From: Hyaloscypha bicolor E
Taxonomy: Eukaryota > Ascomycota > Leotiomycetes > Helotiales > Hyaloscyphaceae
Direction of reading: 5' to 3'
Length of the DNA: 64,000 bases
Assembly (NCBI RefSeq): GCF_002865645.1
Contig: NW_020194519.1
Coordinates: 1,733,542 to 1,797,541, forward strand
In this document: in pieces, positions 10,709-22,085 of the stretch
Layout: each line of letters begins with the position of its first letter
Position numbering within the stretch: position 1 is the first letter of the stretch
Position numbers and translations under genes: made by a program
Notes under the pieces: generated by a model
The model's database searches: none
What the model saw: only the letters and a program-made list of their open reading frames with translations
What the model was told of the DNA's origin: nothing

Positions 10709-11613
10709 TCGTGACCTACCTGGCTTACCTCCTCGATGAGGACCACAGGTTTTATACATGAGGTTGTACGTGAAAGCTGAGAGTGAGTGAAGGAGAGTGA
10801 GGCTGCGGCTGCGGTTGCCTTGAGTCACCGGCCGGAGTGACATGCAATCTTGCAAGGCGTGGGCAGGGATGTCTCTTCCACCACCCCGGGCAACAAACTG
10901 TCCTCCTCCATCTCTTCACCTCCCTCGTTCTCTCAATCAAGCATCACTGACTGATGACACACCGGGTCGCTTCTTCTTGACCCAATATTGGACAGCGGTT
11001 ATTCTCTGTGGGCCATGCGGTTCTTAAGCCTCAGTGGCCAATGAAGACATTCATGCGTCAGCCTCATTCCTCAATTGCGGTGTGTAGGGGGCGAGACAGA
11101 GGAAATAGATACCATTTGTCAGTTCAAATGTCCAACATGTTTTCCGCGCTTTATTGATACGACCTCACGGCCTCCAATAGTTTTTGGCAGGGCCAAGCTT
11201 CACTCTTTGGGGTTCGTGAATTCCCACCTCGGCGAAGGATTTCTCGCCCTTCTTCACGGTATCAAACCGATGAAAGTCCTGGAAATGCCTCGAAATCCAA
11301 AGATGTGAACCAGTCCATGCTGTCGGGCGCAGAAGTGCAGCTGCAGCTCGTGAATGACTCTTGCTCTGAACTCATCCTCGATGGTATCGAGGAGTTACAA
11401 AGTGCTCACGGAGATGTCAAAGAACGAATTGGACGCTGGGATTCGTGAAGGTCGTCTCATTTCATTATCATTATTGCCCAGTTCTAGAATACAATGAAAC
11501 CCCAGAACACCAATTACCTTGCTTCTCCTTTTCGCCGAACACCATCTTAATTCATCATCACACTCTCCTGTCTTCCTCAGGCTCTAGTCACCCCCTCTCA
11601 AGCCGCATGTTTC
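10709..11613. other. Intergenic, ankyrin promoter and rvt 3' flank
   Basis: About 900 bp of leader and promoter of the ankyrin gene, then the downstream flank of the rvt gene. Only short overlapping ORFs with no motif occur here. Confidence 0.45.
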
Positions 11614-14282
11614 TCAGCCCTGCCACTTGAATCTGCTCTCACGAAACATGCTCACCATCCCAGTTGGCAACAGTCCCTTCTCGACAACATTCAGCCCACC
11701 AAATCGAGACATCATGTCTGGTGCATAGAGCTGAATGATCCAGCGGTTGTAGGAGTTCATGCGGCCCCGGGTATTCTCCTGCACTCCTCTCGGCATTCCA
11801 CCTCTGCCCCGACCACGACCTCGTCCACGACCAGCAAAGCCAGGCGGAAAGCCAGGCGGGCCACCAAGAACATTTGCAACATCAGTCGTGACAGTCACCT
11901 CGTCTTCAACTGGCTCTTCAATCAACTTGCTGTACGCCGTATACAGATGCTTGGATGTTTGCTCGCGATAGCGAGTGAACTCCTCGAAAGTCATGAAAGA
12001 CTCACTGTCGAGGAAGCTCTTCAAGCTGAATGTAGTGGGACGGCCTGGAACGTTACCTCTCTCAAAATTCGCCTTGGCAACTCGATATTCCTTTTCCTCA
12101 TCTAGGAAAAACTGGTCCAAAGCTGCGTCCGGCTTCTTCATGATAGTATCACGGATCAAGTAGAGATTGACGAAGGGGCTTTTCAAGTCCAAGCCGCCCA
12201 TGGACATTGGGAAATAGAGGTAACCCTCGGGAATGTCGTCAACCTCGAAGCGCTCACTAATCATGTTCTTCAGGGTAGATGTTACACTACCACCAGTAGA
12301 AGCGAAGAGCTTGGACTGAATGCGCGAGAAGGTTTCAAGCATCATGTCGACATGAGAAAGGCCGAAGCAATTGGCTGGCTTTCCGAAATTGTTTGTGAAG
12401 AATCTGGCTCCATAGACATTCCAGGCTTGGATCCAATCGAAAACCGACTTACAAGCTTCCAGTTGACGTCGAAGTTCTTCGATATGCGTGTCGACATTTT
12501 CTTGGTCAATGAGGAATCTGCCAATCGCACCGTCGAGCTTAAGGAAGCCCCAGCGTACATCGCCCTTCGGAAGAGAAGAAGGAGTGTTGGAGGTTATCCC
12601 AGGCCGTCGAGTAACTTTCACGCTGCCAGTCTTCGACTGATTGAAGTTGAGACCCGTCAACTGGGAAAACTCGGTCATGACCTTCCAGCCTTTGACACAA
12701 GTCTTCTCAGGACCCCAGAACAAATGTCATTATGGAGTCGATACATACGAGCACCATCTGTCAACTGATTGAATGCAAAATCCAAGCAAAACAGAACGGT
12801 TTCACCCAACATATCACTCATGGGACCGCTGATAGGAGTGCCTCTCTTCCGAATCATGACAGGAGCTTCATTCCCATCGGCGATAAACTTCATGGGTGCT
12901 TCGAGAACGCGGTGGAAGAAGTTGAGCCAGCGATCGCAAACTCGAAAGTACTTCAAGACGGAGAACATTGTAGAGTGAGGAAGTGACGGACCGAACCATT
13001 CAAAATCAGTTCGGACAACTGTCATCTCTTCTCCAAGGCGGGTTTTCATGATGATCTCGGAGGCGAGCGTGTGTAGCAGTGTCTGGGTGATTTGTTGGCT
13101 TGACTTCCGAGTGTCTCTCTCATCAACACTATCATCACCATAGCCTCCGCGCCTCTCGTCGATCTCCTCCGCAAGCTGCTCCAGAAAGATCTCACCCTCG
13201 AAATGACGACGGCGGATCCCCTCAACGCCTTCAGCCGAAGCACTATACATGCCCTTGGGTCCAAGGAAATAGTCCCGACGCTTCTGATCCGCCGAGGGCA
13301 CCGACCGCGAAGAGGATTTCCAAACTCCCTCACTGGACTGGAACGCGGTCAAAACAGACTTGAAGTGAACCGACCATTTGACTCCAATGTAGCGCAAGAG
13401 GATGGCCTGAAGCAGGTCTTCGTCGTGGTAGAATCGATATCTCCCGTTCAACTGTCTGCGAATTTCGACTTGAGAGCCCGCCGGGTCCCAGTGCCACTTG
13501 TCGAGTGATGACATTCTCATGTTGAGCACATCGGCAACCTCACCGAGCACGACCTTGTTGTTCAAGAAGTCCTTGAGCACTTTGCGCTTCTCATCGGTCA
13601 CAAGATCGCTCCGCAGAAGACCTTCAATGACCCACTTCAGGGAAGTGTCATCAAAATGAACTGCTGAAGCCATCTCCTTCTCAAAGTGAACAGTCGAAAC
13701 CCACAGAGTGTCGAAGGCGAATCGTACAGCTTTGTTGGTCTTGAATAGCTTGTCGAGGTAGAGATGGATTGCAGTTTCATCAGTCTCACAGGTCTTGAAA
13801 ACATACTCCTCCCACTTGGCACGCTGTTCATGCATCTCCTTTCGCCCCACAGGCTCGAAATCAGATCCTCCATCCGACGCGTCATTGTCCTCGGAGACCG
13901 AGAGCCATTCGTTGACAAGCCTGCCGTACAACGACGCATACTCGAACTTCAGAGACTGGATGTCCAACGCCTTCCCCAGCTGAGCCTGCCAGTCTTTCTG
14001 AAGCTTTGTGGAAACCGAAGGATCGCTATGAGCTTGTTCAATGAATTGCTTGATATTCTTGAGACAGAAGATCGGACTGTCCTTGACGTTGCTCATGGAG
14101 TCGAGGTGTTCGATGCCTTCGAGGAGCTGTTGTACCTTCTTGCGTGGGTCAACCTCATGGTTGACGACGGTCAGCAAGTCAGACTTGGCGGCTTCGAAGG
14201 TGGCTCGCTGGCTGCTTATCTCATCTAATTTAATAGATGTGATAGAAGAGAAGGTCTGGGAGAGAATGTCGGAAGAAGCCAT
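11614..14282 (-). CDS. rvt: rvt-type cellular reverse-transcriptase-related gene, frameshifted at motif C
   Basis: Two long frames (14282 to 12675 and about 12723 to 11614) make one protein of about 889 residues if one base is restored near 12719-12722. The first frame holds RT-like motif A (VRTDFEWFGPSLPHSTMF), then motif B (RGTPISGPMSDMLGETV). It then reads MYRLHNDI, where motif C is expected, and shifts frame; the second frame resumes FWGPEKTCVKGWKV and a GLNFNQSKTGSVKV motif. The amino end is long and helical and the carboxy end has a GRGRGRGRG run, then FGGLNVVEKGLLP. This order matches the rvt genes, single-copy domesticated RT relatives of fungi and other eukaryotes with no flanking transposon. 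No in-frame intron explains the break: the candidate GTATGT donor leads to the wrong phase. The first Asp expected in motif C is Asn here. It is either a dead gene or a base error. Confidence 0.82.
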
Positions 14283-15088
14283 GATGCAGAAAGAGGCTGT
14301 GTGGGGGGGACCAACAGATGTGAGGACGAATGAGCAGAGGTTGTTCGGAACAAGTGAAGGTGTGCGCCAGTTACCAACAGAACTGAGAAAGAATGTGAAG
14401 GAGTTGGTGTCCGTGTTGATATTGGTTGGGATTGTTGGTGGGAGGAAGTTGTTGAGTGGGATGAGTTAGAAATCTAGGTTGAAAATGAAAGGGAACTGCT
14501 CCTACTTATAGTAAATCTGGGAACTGCTAAATTTATATTGTACCATAGTTCCCTAGTACATTTCATTTGGATGATATCAACATGACAGGGGTCGGCGAAC
14601 CGAATTCGGCACAGCCGGCCTGAGTCACAGAGGGCAACAACTTCAATCCAAGGCGCCTTGTCTCCCCGCTCAAGAAGTTTCGGAAAGAACAAAACTCGTA
14701 GAGCTGAAACCAATTCCGTCAATATAGTCGAGTTCTGAGCTGGAAACGGAAACCACCAGCCTGATCACGTCTCCAATTCTTAAGCGAGCCTCTCCCCTTT
14801 TTCAAGCGAACAATCGTTGTGAAGGCCACCGTACATTCCAAAAGTGTAATTGTACAATCTTCGATACGGAAAGACTTGATGAGGAAGGCTAATCTTCATT
14901 CCATCAATGACTCAATTATCTTGTCATAGACCTACTTTTCGACCGGCGCAAGGCAGCCAGTCAGAACTGAGCAAACACCTCAAACTCTCAAGCATGCCGA
15001 GCAAACATCTCAAACACCCTCTCTCTCAGCCTCGTTCTCGACCTCACCCACCACCATCCACGGTCTCCGGCATCACAGCTCTCCTCCA
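14283..15088. promoter_or_regulatory. Shared region between rvt and Rit1
   Basis: The two genes diverge, so the 800 bp between start codons must hold both promoters. No clear TATA box or operator can be named. A small ORF at 14907-15092 overlaps the Rit1 start in another frame and is probably leader sequence. Confidence 0.4.
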
Positions 15089-16588
15089 ATGACCCTCCCC
15101 ACCGCATCTGAACTCATCTTCTCCGAGCAGGCCAATCACAACTTCTCCAAAACTCTTGGGGAGCTCAAACGCTCCACTCTCTCCATCCAAAACCGGCTCC
15201 AATCGATCCAACACGATGCAGCCTTTGCACAGCTGGTGGCGGATGCCTACTGCAGACCGCTGATCGCGAACGAACGATGTGGAAGCTGGTACATTGCTCC
15301 CGAGAACAAGGGAGGGAGTGCATATTTCAAAAGTACGGACGGGCACACGGGCGTCTGGAAGTTCAGTTCGAGGAGGCTAAACCTACATCTGCTGGAAATC
15401 ATTGGGAAGCATGATGGGTTCGTTGTACCGTCTGGGAGACGAGAAGCTAGCTGAAACGGTACTCACAGGTGCATCATTGTTGATTCTACAAGGCGTGGAA
15501 AGCGTGCGTTCTTATGTTCCTGGGCCGTTGAATGGTGCTAACTGGCAGTAGGAATGCCTGATGCTCTGAGTAAGACGATCCCAATCTGGTGTAGCGTCCT
15601 CAATTATTTCTTCTTTCCCCAAGAACCCCAATTCCACGAATTGTATACGCCTCCACAAGTTGTCTCTCAATCCGAACACGCGCAAATTGCCGCTCTCCTC
15701 CCCTCATTCCTGGTTGCGCTGGAAGCACTCAGCATCCCGGTTGCCGAATTCAGATACCACGTCACGAAACCTCTCCGTCCAATCTGGGTCACGCCAGACT
15801 CAAACGTCACACCGACTTCTAGCATTTTCGAAGACTTCCACCCGGTGATTTGCTGTACTGTCTCGCGGAGAGTGGCAGGCGGGGAGCTCACTGGGGGAGG
15901 ATACATACAAGGCGCAGGAGATGATACGGAGAACTGGGCTCATAGGCTCTCGCCGCCTATTTTCTGGACAAACAAAGAACTCTTGCTCTCTACACCAGAG
16001 CCTGAGTTGCCTGATCTCATTGAGACATTGGTGACCCGAGCAGCTGCCGTGGGAACTGCGGGAGGGCATATGAGATGTTTGAAGCCGACTTCATGTCTGT
16101 TCATATTCACAATCGTAGATCTCCTGAAGAACAACATGGCTCCAGCTGCGTTAACGGTCCTCTTGCTCCCGAAAATTACGAACGAAGATACGTGGCATAC
16201 ATCTTCCACCCGGTTGGATGTTGGCCTCGGTCCCCACAAGCTAGGTAGCCGGAATCTCCGCACAGCATTGCCTTTAATCATTGATTTCTTTCGAAGATCT
16301 CTGACTCCTCAAAAGACCGCGGCGGGCCAGGAAGATCAAGCAAAGATGAAAATCTTCATTGCTTGTGAAACCGGGATGGACCTGTCCATCGGCGTTGCTC
16401 TTGCGATTTTGTGCCTTTTCTTTGATGACCAGGGCAATCTGTTGCGAGAGCCAAGTCAAGGGACCAATATTGATAAGAACTTTATCAGGAGTCGTTTTGG
16501 CTGGATCTCGACCTCGATGCCAGATGTAAACCCTAGTCGGGCAACTCTGCAAAGCGTCAATAGCTTTTTAATGGAAAGGCCTAAATAA
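15089..16588 (+). CDS. RIT1: Initiator tRNA phosphoribosyl transferase (Rit1)
   Basis: Adds 2'-O-ribosyl phosphate to A64 of initiator tRNA-Met, which keeps it out of elongation; this is known for yeast Rit1. Three exons: 15089-15417, 15469-15503 and 15552-16588, with introns of 51 and 48 bp. Splicing rebuilds the signature GCIIVDSTRRGKRMPDALSK across the tiny 35-base middle exon. The amino half has SIQNRLQSIQHDA, then the NERCGSWYIAP and KSTDGHTGVWKFSSRRLNL motifs typical of the family; the carboxy half has IFIACETGMDLSIGVALAIL, the phosphatase-like loop common to Rit1 proteins. The product is 466 residues, slightly shorter than the yeast enzyme. The start MTLPTASELIF aligns with the usual amino end. 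Call is firm. Confidence 0.93.
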
Positions 16589-17056
16589 ATTTGGTTCATC
16601 CCTCGTTGTGGCATGCGTATATTATTATGGTGCAACTCGACTTAAAAGCATTACCGATTGTGACTCTTCAACATGCTTTGGTTATACAATGAATTCAAAA
16701 TTTGAAGTACATTGAAATCAACTAACCCCCATCCCCCCTTTGACTTAGTGAATCTCATGTCGCATCTTTGAATTTATGCCAATTTCAATCTCGCCGAGAT
16801 ACGGTGAATCAGCCTGATGGAGTACATTTCTTATGGATGTTTACTTCTTTGACCCAGGCTTTTAGGGATATTCAGGTAGATGCCAACGCTCTTTCTGGGT
16901 CCTTGCTACAAACCGCCAGCAGCAATGATCGATACCCGATACCAGACCGACACACTCTGCCACGAGCGATGACTTCAGTGCAGCTTTCCAGCGCAACCCG
17001 AAGGCGTCGCGCAGGATAAGCATCTGCCCTTCCTCGAGAACAGCCAGGCTGGACCC
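16589..17056. other. Intergenic between Rit1 and the first F-box-like gene
   Basis: Holds the Rit1 3' flank and the promoter or leader of the following gene. An open stretch at 16768-17019 ends shortly before the F-box-like start and might be leader or a missed 5' exon; I see no motif in it. Confidence 0.4.
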
Positions 17057-17764
17057 ATGTCCGCACTTGGCAATCCTATAGTTGATATGGAAGTTGCCGA
17101 GCCCCAAAACAACATCTCCCGAGCCTCAGTAGCCGCTGATGGCGGTGCTTCGATTAGTACTGAAGCTGTGGTCCTCCACAAGAGCATCCAATCCTCTCTA
17201 GCAGCTCTGCATGGCACAGTAAGCATCACCCTCCCCTGCTCCCTCACAGCATTCGGAAAATCTCTCAATAAGAACTTGTCCCCAGAAATTCACCTCCTTA
17301 TCTTTGATTACATCGACAGTCCAGTGGCATCAGCATGTCTCGGGCTCACCTGTAAGGCCTTCTATAAGATCCACCGAGCGAGACGTGGAAGAGTTTCCCT
17401 CAGAGATTATATTATCTACGGGCCACCCGAGAAGGATTGTCTCACAAACCTCGGACTGCTTCTCAAGAACTGTATTCCCTCCCATCTCGCGTTCGACTAC
17501 AAGGACGGAAAGTTTGTCACTAGTACCACCCTTGCTAAGCACTTTATTGCCCGGGAGGATCACGAGCTTAGACTTACTGGGCTGCTCCGTTATGCAGACA
17601 ATAAGATCTCTGAGGGTGAGGCTCGCGAGGAGGAGTTTAAATCAATTCTCAAGGAAAAGGACCGGGATGTGTTTGTATGTTTGGACCATATGGAGACATG
17701 TGAAGAAATGCACAAAGCTCACGAGGCAGAGTCGGCGGTGCGTATTGAGCGGCTTGAGGGATAA
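17057..17764 (+). CDS. F-box-like protein, tandem copy 1
   Basis: A 235-residue protein. The core LSPEIHLLIFDYID followed by ASACLGLTCKAFYKIHR is the F-box-like pattern of many fungal proteins (Leu-Pro-x-Glu helix, then a Cys-Leu-x-Leu helix). F-box domains join Skp1 to a substrate receptor of an SCF ubiquitin ligase; for this lineage-specific group that role is inference. A second shared block near residue 147 reads PSHLAFDYKDGKFVT. The carboxy third is an acidic/basic helix (EEEFKSILKEKDRDVFV) that may form a coiled coil. It is the first of three related genes on the same strand, and its amino leader of about 75 residues is not shared. The ATG has a good context (CCCATGTCC). No intron needed. 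Confidence 0.75.
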   Translation: MSALGNPIVDMEVAEPQNNISRASVAADGGASISTEAVVLHKSIQSSLAALHGTVSITLPCSLTAFGKSLNKNLSPEIHLLIFDYIDSPVASACLGLTCKAFYKIHRARRGRVSLRDYIIYGPPEKDCLTNLGLLLKNCIPSHLAFDYKDGKFVTSTTLAKHFIAREDHELRLTGLLRYADNKISEGEAREEEFKSILKEKDRDVFVCLDHMETCEEMHKAHEAESAVRIERLEG

Positions 17765-18816
17765 CTTAAGATGCTCATGGAAGGCTCGGGATACAGGGAG
17801 CGAGAATTGGAGCGCGAACAGGACGAGGCATTCTCGGGAAGGTGGGGATGAATTGGAGGTGAATTAGGTGCGTGATGGAGGGGAACGGCGATAGGGGTCA
17901 TCAATCCCTTTGTATAGGCATAACGCACATTGGTACGGAACGTGACTTTATGACTTTAGAGATAATAGATCAGAACAATGGATGTTGACTTTTGCATAAT
18001 AATACTTGTCCCCTTTCGACGCTTTTCGAGTAAGTTGGCCTTTTGAAAAGCCCATGAGAGATTGTTGGCCAGCTCCCGGGCATAATGTGCGACTCATTCA
18101 GCGAGACAAGGAGAACCATTTGCTAAGATATGCTTTTAATTCAGCTCTGGGCACCTGTCAGAGTGTCTTTAGAATGGGGAATACCACCATTGCTTTGGTC
18201 ATCTCAACCGACACTTGACTCCCCTAAAGCCTGCAAGTTTGCACAAAGATATCCTTTTGAGTGAATGACAAACTATACTAAGAATTTAGGATATAATACG
18301 GAGCTGCTTACACAGCGAATTGAAGAACTTCAGTCTATATTTATAAGATGAGAGTGTCTTGTAGCTACATTTAGAGGAGAAATTTACAATAGCTAGCAGA
18401 AGGGACAATCTCCAATGTCCCAAGTCAAAGTATCCCAAGTCAAAGCCGAACAATGTCCTGGACATGATTTCAAGGAGAGTACATCAATATCCCAGAACTT
18501 CTGGGGCAGTGGAACGAGGGTGATTCTTGATAGTACCGAAATGTGTGTGAAGGGCTTTTGAAAACAAAGTGGTTGAGTCTAGTTTCGGCTAAGGACGTAG
18601 AAAGGGAGTGCCGCTTTTCCTGTCAAATGCGATAATAGTGTTATAAATATGAATTTAGAGATAACATTGATGTATGAGCCGGTGCCGCCGCCCATTTTGT
18701 TTACACATAGATCGGCTACGTCTTTTTCACCGACGATCGGCCTCTCCCTTTCTATTCAAAACCACGACGGGTCCAATACAACCCAAAACCACAACAAGAG
18801 TCACAAAAAATCAAAC
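17765..18816. other. Intergenic between F-box-like copies 1 and 2
   Basis: About 1 kb with no gene-like ORF. It contains the direct doublet CAAGTCAAAGTATCC / CAAGTCAAAGCCG near 18421-18445. The end is the promoter of copy 2. Confidence 0.4.
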
Positions 18817-19510
18817 ATGCCAGCCTCAAAGTACGGCGGCAGTCGCTTGTCCAGTCTCGAGCAGGAAGAATGTCCCCCAGGCTTCTGGAGAAATTTCATG
18901 AAGGCCTTTCACGAGGCAAACTCCTGCAAACTCCAAGCAGTAAAAGATAATCAACTAAAGGGTCTAATGGCTTTGTCCTCTGGCAAAAAGTCGATTTCAG
19001 TTATTGTTGCTGCTACAAACGGGCTTGTCCTCGACAACATTGAGCAGTTGACCAAAGCTGCAAGAAAGAGAGGTATGGCTCCCATCTCGGTGTTTGAGAT
19101 GTCTTTGATGATTAGTGCTAAGCCCTGACCTAGAATTCGAAGCACGCGCATATCTGACCAGATGCCCACCAGAGGTCCACTTGCTCATCTTCGAAAACCT
19201 CGATGCCGAATCCTCAACGTGCCTCGGTCTATCCTGCAAGAAGTTCTACGAAACCCACCGCTCTATCCACGGCACGGTTCCACTTTGGACGGGATGTTGC
19301 TTGGCCCCCTATTACATGACCCCACCCGTCTCAGGGCTTTGGCACACGCTGAGGAATTGGTTCCCCGCCCATCTTCACTACAACTGGGAGACGGGAAAGT
19401 ACGTGACGGAGAAGAAGTTCAAGAAGATGAAGAAGGAACGGAGGGAGCATAGGGAATGGAGACAGGCGCGCAGGACCAGGGCCAAATACCATGGAAGGTA
19501 TCGAAGGTGA
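18817..19510 (+). CDS. F-box-like protein, tandem copy 2 (two exons)
   Basis: The first exon (ATG in good context, MPASKYGGSRLSSLEQEECP) reads out of frame with the F-box-like part, whose own frame has no ATG. One intron from a GTATGG donor at 19073 to an AG at 19115 (43 bp) or 19133 (61 bp) joins them in phase; both acceptors keep frame and I favour the longer. The second exon carries CPPEVHLLIFENLDAESSTC, then LGLSCKKFYETHR, and the shared block PAHLHYNWETGKYVT. The end is a basic helix (KKMKKERREHREWRQARRTR). The encoded protein is about 210-216 residues. The amino exon has no match to the other two copies. Same family and likely role as copy 1; the splice choice is inference. Confidence 0.68.
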
Positions 19511-20169
19511 CTTGCGAGACGAGGCGAACTCACCATGGAGGGACGGTGAAGAGGGAGAAGGATACGAGATCACGTGGGGTTTCCAAAAATAGGTCACGAG
19601 CAGAATGGATCCTGATTTGGTCGCGAGGCAAAGCCATGCGAGCAGCTCTTCTCAGATCAGTCTCCTTCGAGGTTTAGTCTGGTCATTCGCGACCTCCTTT
19701 CCGTGACTGGTTGCTGAAGGAACTCAGGGGGGTAGAGTCTGAGCGCTGAGCGCTGACGTGAGTGGTCACACCTGTTGCAGTGAGGGCGGTCTTCGGCGTG
19801 CGACTGGCCAGCATCGAGTTGGTGTGCCCACCAGCCTGTACGAAATCAACGAATTGACGTGTTTCTCTACCAAATCAGTCTTCAATATGTGACTAGGTTG
19901 CAGAAAGTGACCTGACCAAAATGAAACATGCCTTGATTTTCAGATCCTCTACGCACTGGAGTGTGCACGTGAGACTTTGGCTGAGTGACCCAAAAGTCCC
20001 TAGGATGCATTTCAACGAAAAACAAAATATGTAGGATAGCCTTGGGTTCTGACAACCTCTGAAGAAGCATCTCATCCATCCGCATGAAGATTGTGAAATA
20101 GACCGACCTGTACCTCTCTCCCCATCCACATCGCGAGAACGACTGAGCTGTCGCGAACGTAAAATCAAT
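19511..20169. other. Intergenic between F-box-like copies 2 and 3
   Basis: Promoter-side spacer. It has a short GAGCGCTGAGCGCTGA duplication near 19741. No gene is seen. Confidence 0.4.
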
Positions 20170-20841
20170 ATGCCGTGGTTGTTCGGAAGCAGCAAAAAAC
20201 ATAAATCCAAACCTAAGCGCTCGTCGCGAAGGAGCGCTAGACCAGTCGAATATGAGAACGAGCCGACATACTCATCCTATCCCCCTCAGTACTCGACTGG
20301 GTATCATTCGTCGTATCAATATGAACCAGGTTTGCGCTTTCTCGCTCCAGAATCATCGCCGGCACTGATCGTTCCAGCTCCTTCTAGCAGGCCGTATCTC
20401 ACTTCCTTGCCACCGGAGCTCAAATACAACATCATGGAGAACCTTGATCCAGTATCGTCAGCTTGCCTTGGCCTGAGTAGCAAGACTTTGTATCCGTACC
20501 ATCGCAAATCTCACAGGAAAGTCGGTTTATTCGAATCCAGTCGTGAACATCCATTGCCACTCTGCTTTTCAATGAGAGTCCCATCGCACCTGGTGCTCGA
20601 CTGGGAGTCGGAGAAGTTTGTGACGAGAGAGAGACTCGCTGAGCTTGAATCGAAGCGGAGAAAAGAGTCTCGAGATTATTGGGATGCGAAGAAGAGGACC
20701 TATGAGGACTATGAGGGAAGGCGAGGCCATGATCGAGGGCATGGACGCCATGAGCGCGGCCATGAGCGCCATCATGAGCGCCATCATGAGCGAGCGTATG
20801 ATCGCGATTATGACAGCAGATCCTATTCTAGGAGACGATAG
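20170..20841 (+). CDS. F-box-like protein, tandem copy 3
   Basis: A 223-residue protein with the same core: LPPELKYNIMENLDPVSSAC, then LGLSSKTLYPYHR, and later PSHLVLDWESEKFVT. The first 40 residues are basic (SSKKHKSKPKRSSRRSARP) and then tyrosine/serine rich, which could be a nuclear or membrane-proximal tail. The carboxy end is an arginine/histidine/aspartate tract with GHERHHERHHER repeats and a final SRRR. The core has lost the isoleucine-histidine of copies 1 and 2 but keeps the Cys-Leu-Gly-Leu helix. Start ATG is at a convincing position, and no intron is needed. Function inferred as for the other copies. Confidence 0.72.
   Translation: MPWLFGSSKKHKSKPKRSSRRSARPVEYENEPTYSSYPPQYSTGYHSSYQYEPGLRFLAPESSPALIVPAPSSRPYLTSLPPELKYNIMENLDPVSSACLGLSSKTLYPYHRKSHRKVGLFESSREHPLPLCFSMRVPSHLVLDWESEKFVTRERLAELESKRRKESRDYWDAKKRTYEDYEGRRGHDRGHGRHERGHERHHERHHERAYDRDYDSRSYSRRR
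20749..20792 (+). repeat. 12-bp tandem repeat in copy 3
   Basis: Imperfect direct repeat of the unit CATGAGCGCCAT, about 3.7 copies, coding His-Glu-Arg-His. It is in frame, so length changes alter the protein by four residues per unit. Confidence 0.8.
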
Positions 20842-22085
20842 AGCACTTGCATAGGGAGGGAGCATTGACATTGCGACGGAGTACGAGAAGGGGGTTCGAT
20901 ATAGAAAGGGAATCAGGGATTGTGCATTGGGTTTTCATTGGGCATTGATTGCCGAGCTTTCTTTCTGTATACTTCATAACTTTCCTCTCCACTGTTCAAT
21001 ACTGTCGCACTTGGTTCTGGAAATCAAATTGCAGCAAGGGCGGCTTCTTCTTGTAATGACCTTGCTCAAGGGAGTCAGTTTTCTTTTCATGGGCGTTCAG
21101 ACAAACGATTGAGAGTGATATGAAATAATTCATTAGTGAGGTTCGACCGACAGTTGGCAAAACGGGAGCTTTACACACTGCAAAATGTCCGAGTCAAGAG
21201 GAATAACATCGGTTCTTACATGCGCCGCACATGATGGTGATGGTTTTCATGGAATCTGAATCGGAAAGAGGGAAAAGGGATGCAAAAATCGAGGGCAGCT
21301 ATCAAAAATACAGCAATTTCTCGAAACGCTTCGACGAGGTCCACAAAACATTGGGGATGCAGACCAGAATCAATATATAGCAACTTAGGGAGACCAACAA
21401 ATCCCGAAAAGGATGATAAGATGACATAAATACGCTATAAACCCTTTCACTTCCCTATGATGAGGGTTGGTCAAAACGAGGGGCTCGAAATTTGGATGTC
21501 ACTTGACGATTTCGCACATTCCGTTTCGATATTCCCCGGAAATGCTAGAGCCGGACTGTGTGTAGAAAGCTTCTTTCTTTGGAATTGAAACTGGCGTATA
21601 GAGATCCAAAAACTTCTATGTTATGATAACGTTAGATTCCCTGCCTAATGGTGATGAGGACAGTACAAACTGTTGTTTACTTTGAGATTTTCTTTTCCGT
21701 ATCGAAAACGCGTGTGAGCAGAGCTGCCTGAAACGCAGAGAGAATTGCATAATTTGAAAGGTTTCTCGCAACGAGATGAAGCATATTAAGTTCATGCTCA
21801 TGATTGGGAAGAAGGTTTGAATTCTAGTGAAGTGGACGTTGAATTAAAGAGGTGAAGCATGTATGCGTTGTCAATTTTGATAGCCCTGTCCCGCACAGAC
21901 CACCAGTTGATTCAAAGCCTAGGACCTCAGCCTTGTGAAGGGAATGTGAACTGCATCCAAAACCCAAAGTCAAGGGGAACATCTATCCGCAAAGTCTAGA
22001 CTCTCACCTCCTTCGCACGCTTTCATTACAAACGAAGCTCTCACCTGCATTACACCCACATCGAACCATCTCCTACGATCTTGCC
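20842..22085. other. Intergenic between F-box-like copy 3 and Spt4
   Basis: 1.2 kb with only scattered short ORFs and moderately AT-rich stretches. The 3' end is the Spt4 promoter. Nothing else is identified. Confidence 0.4.

Noticed and set aside
12675..12760. An intron with a GTATGT donor (near 12745) to explain the rvt frame break
   Set aside because: The nearby AG acceptors do not restore the second frame, and the intron would delete motif C.
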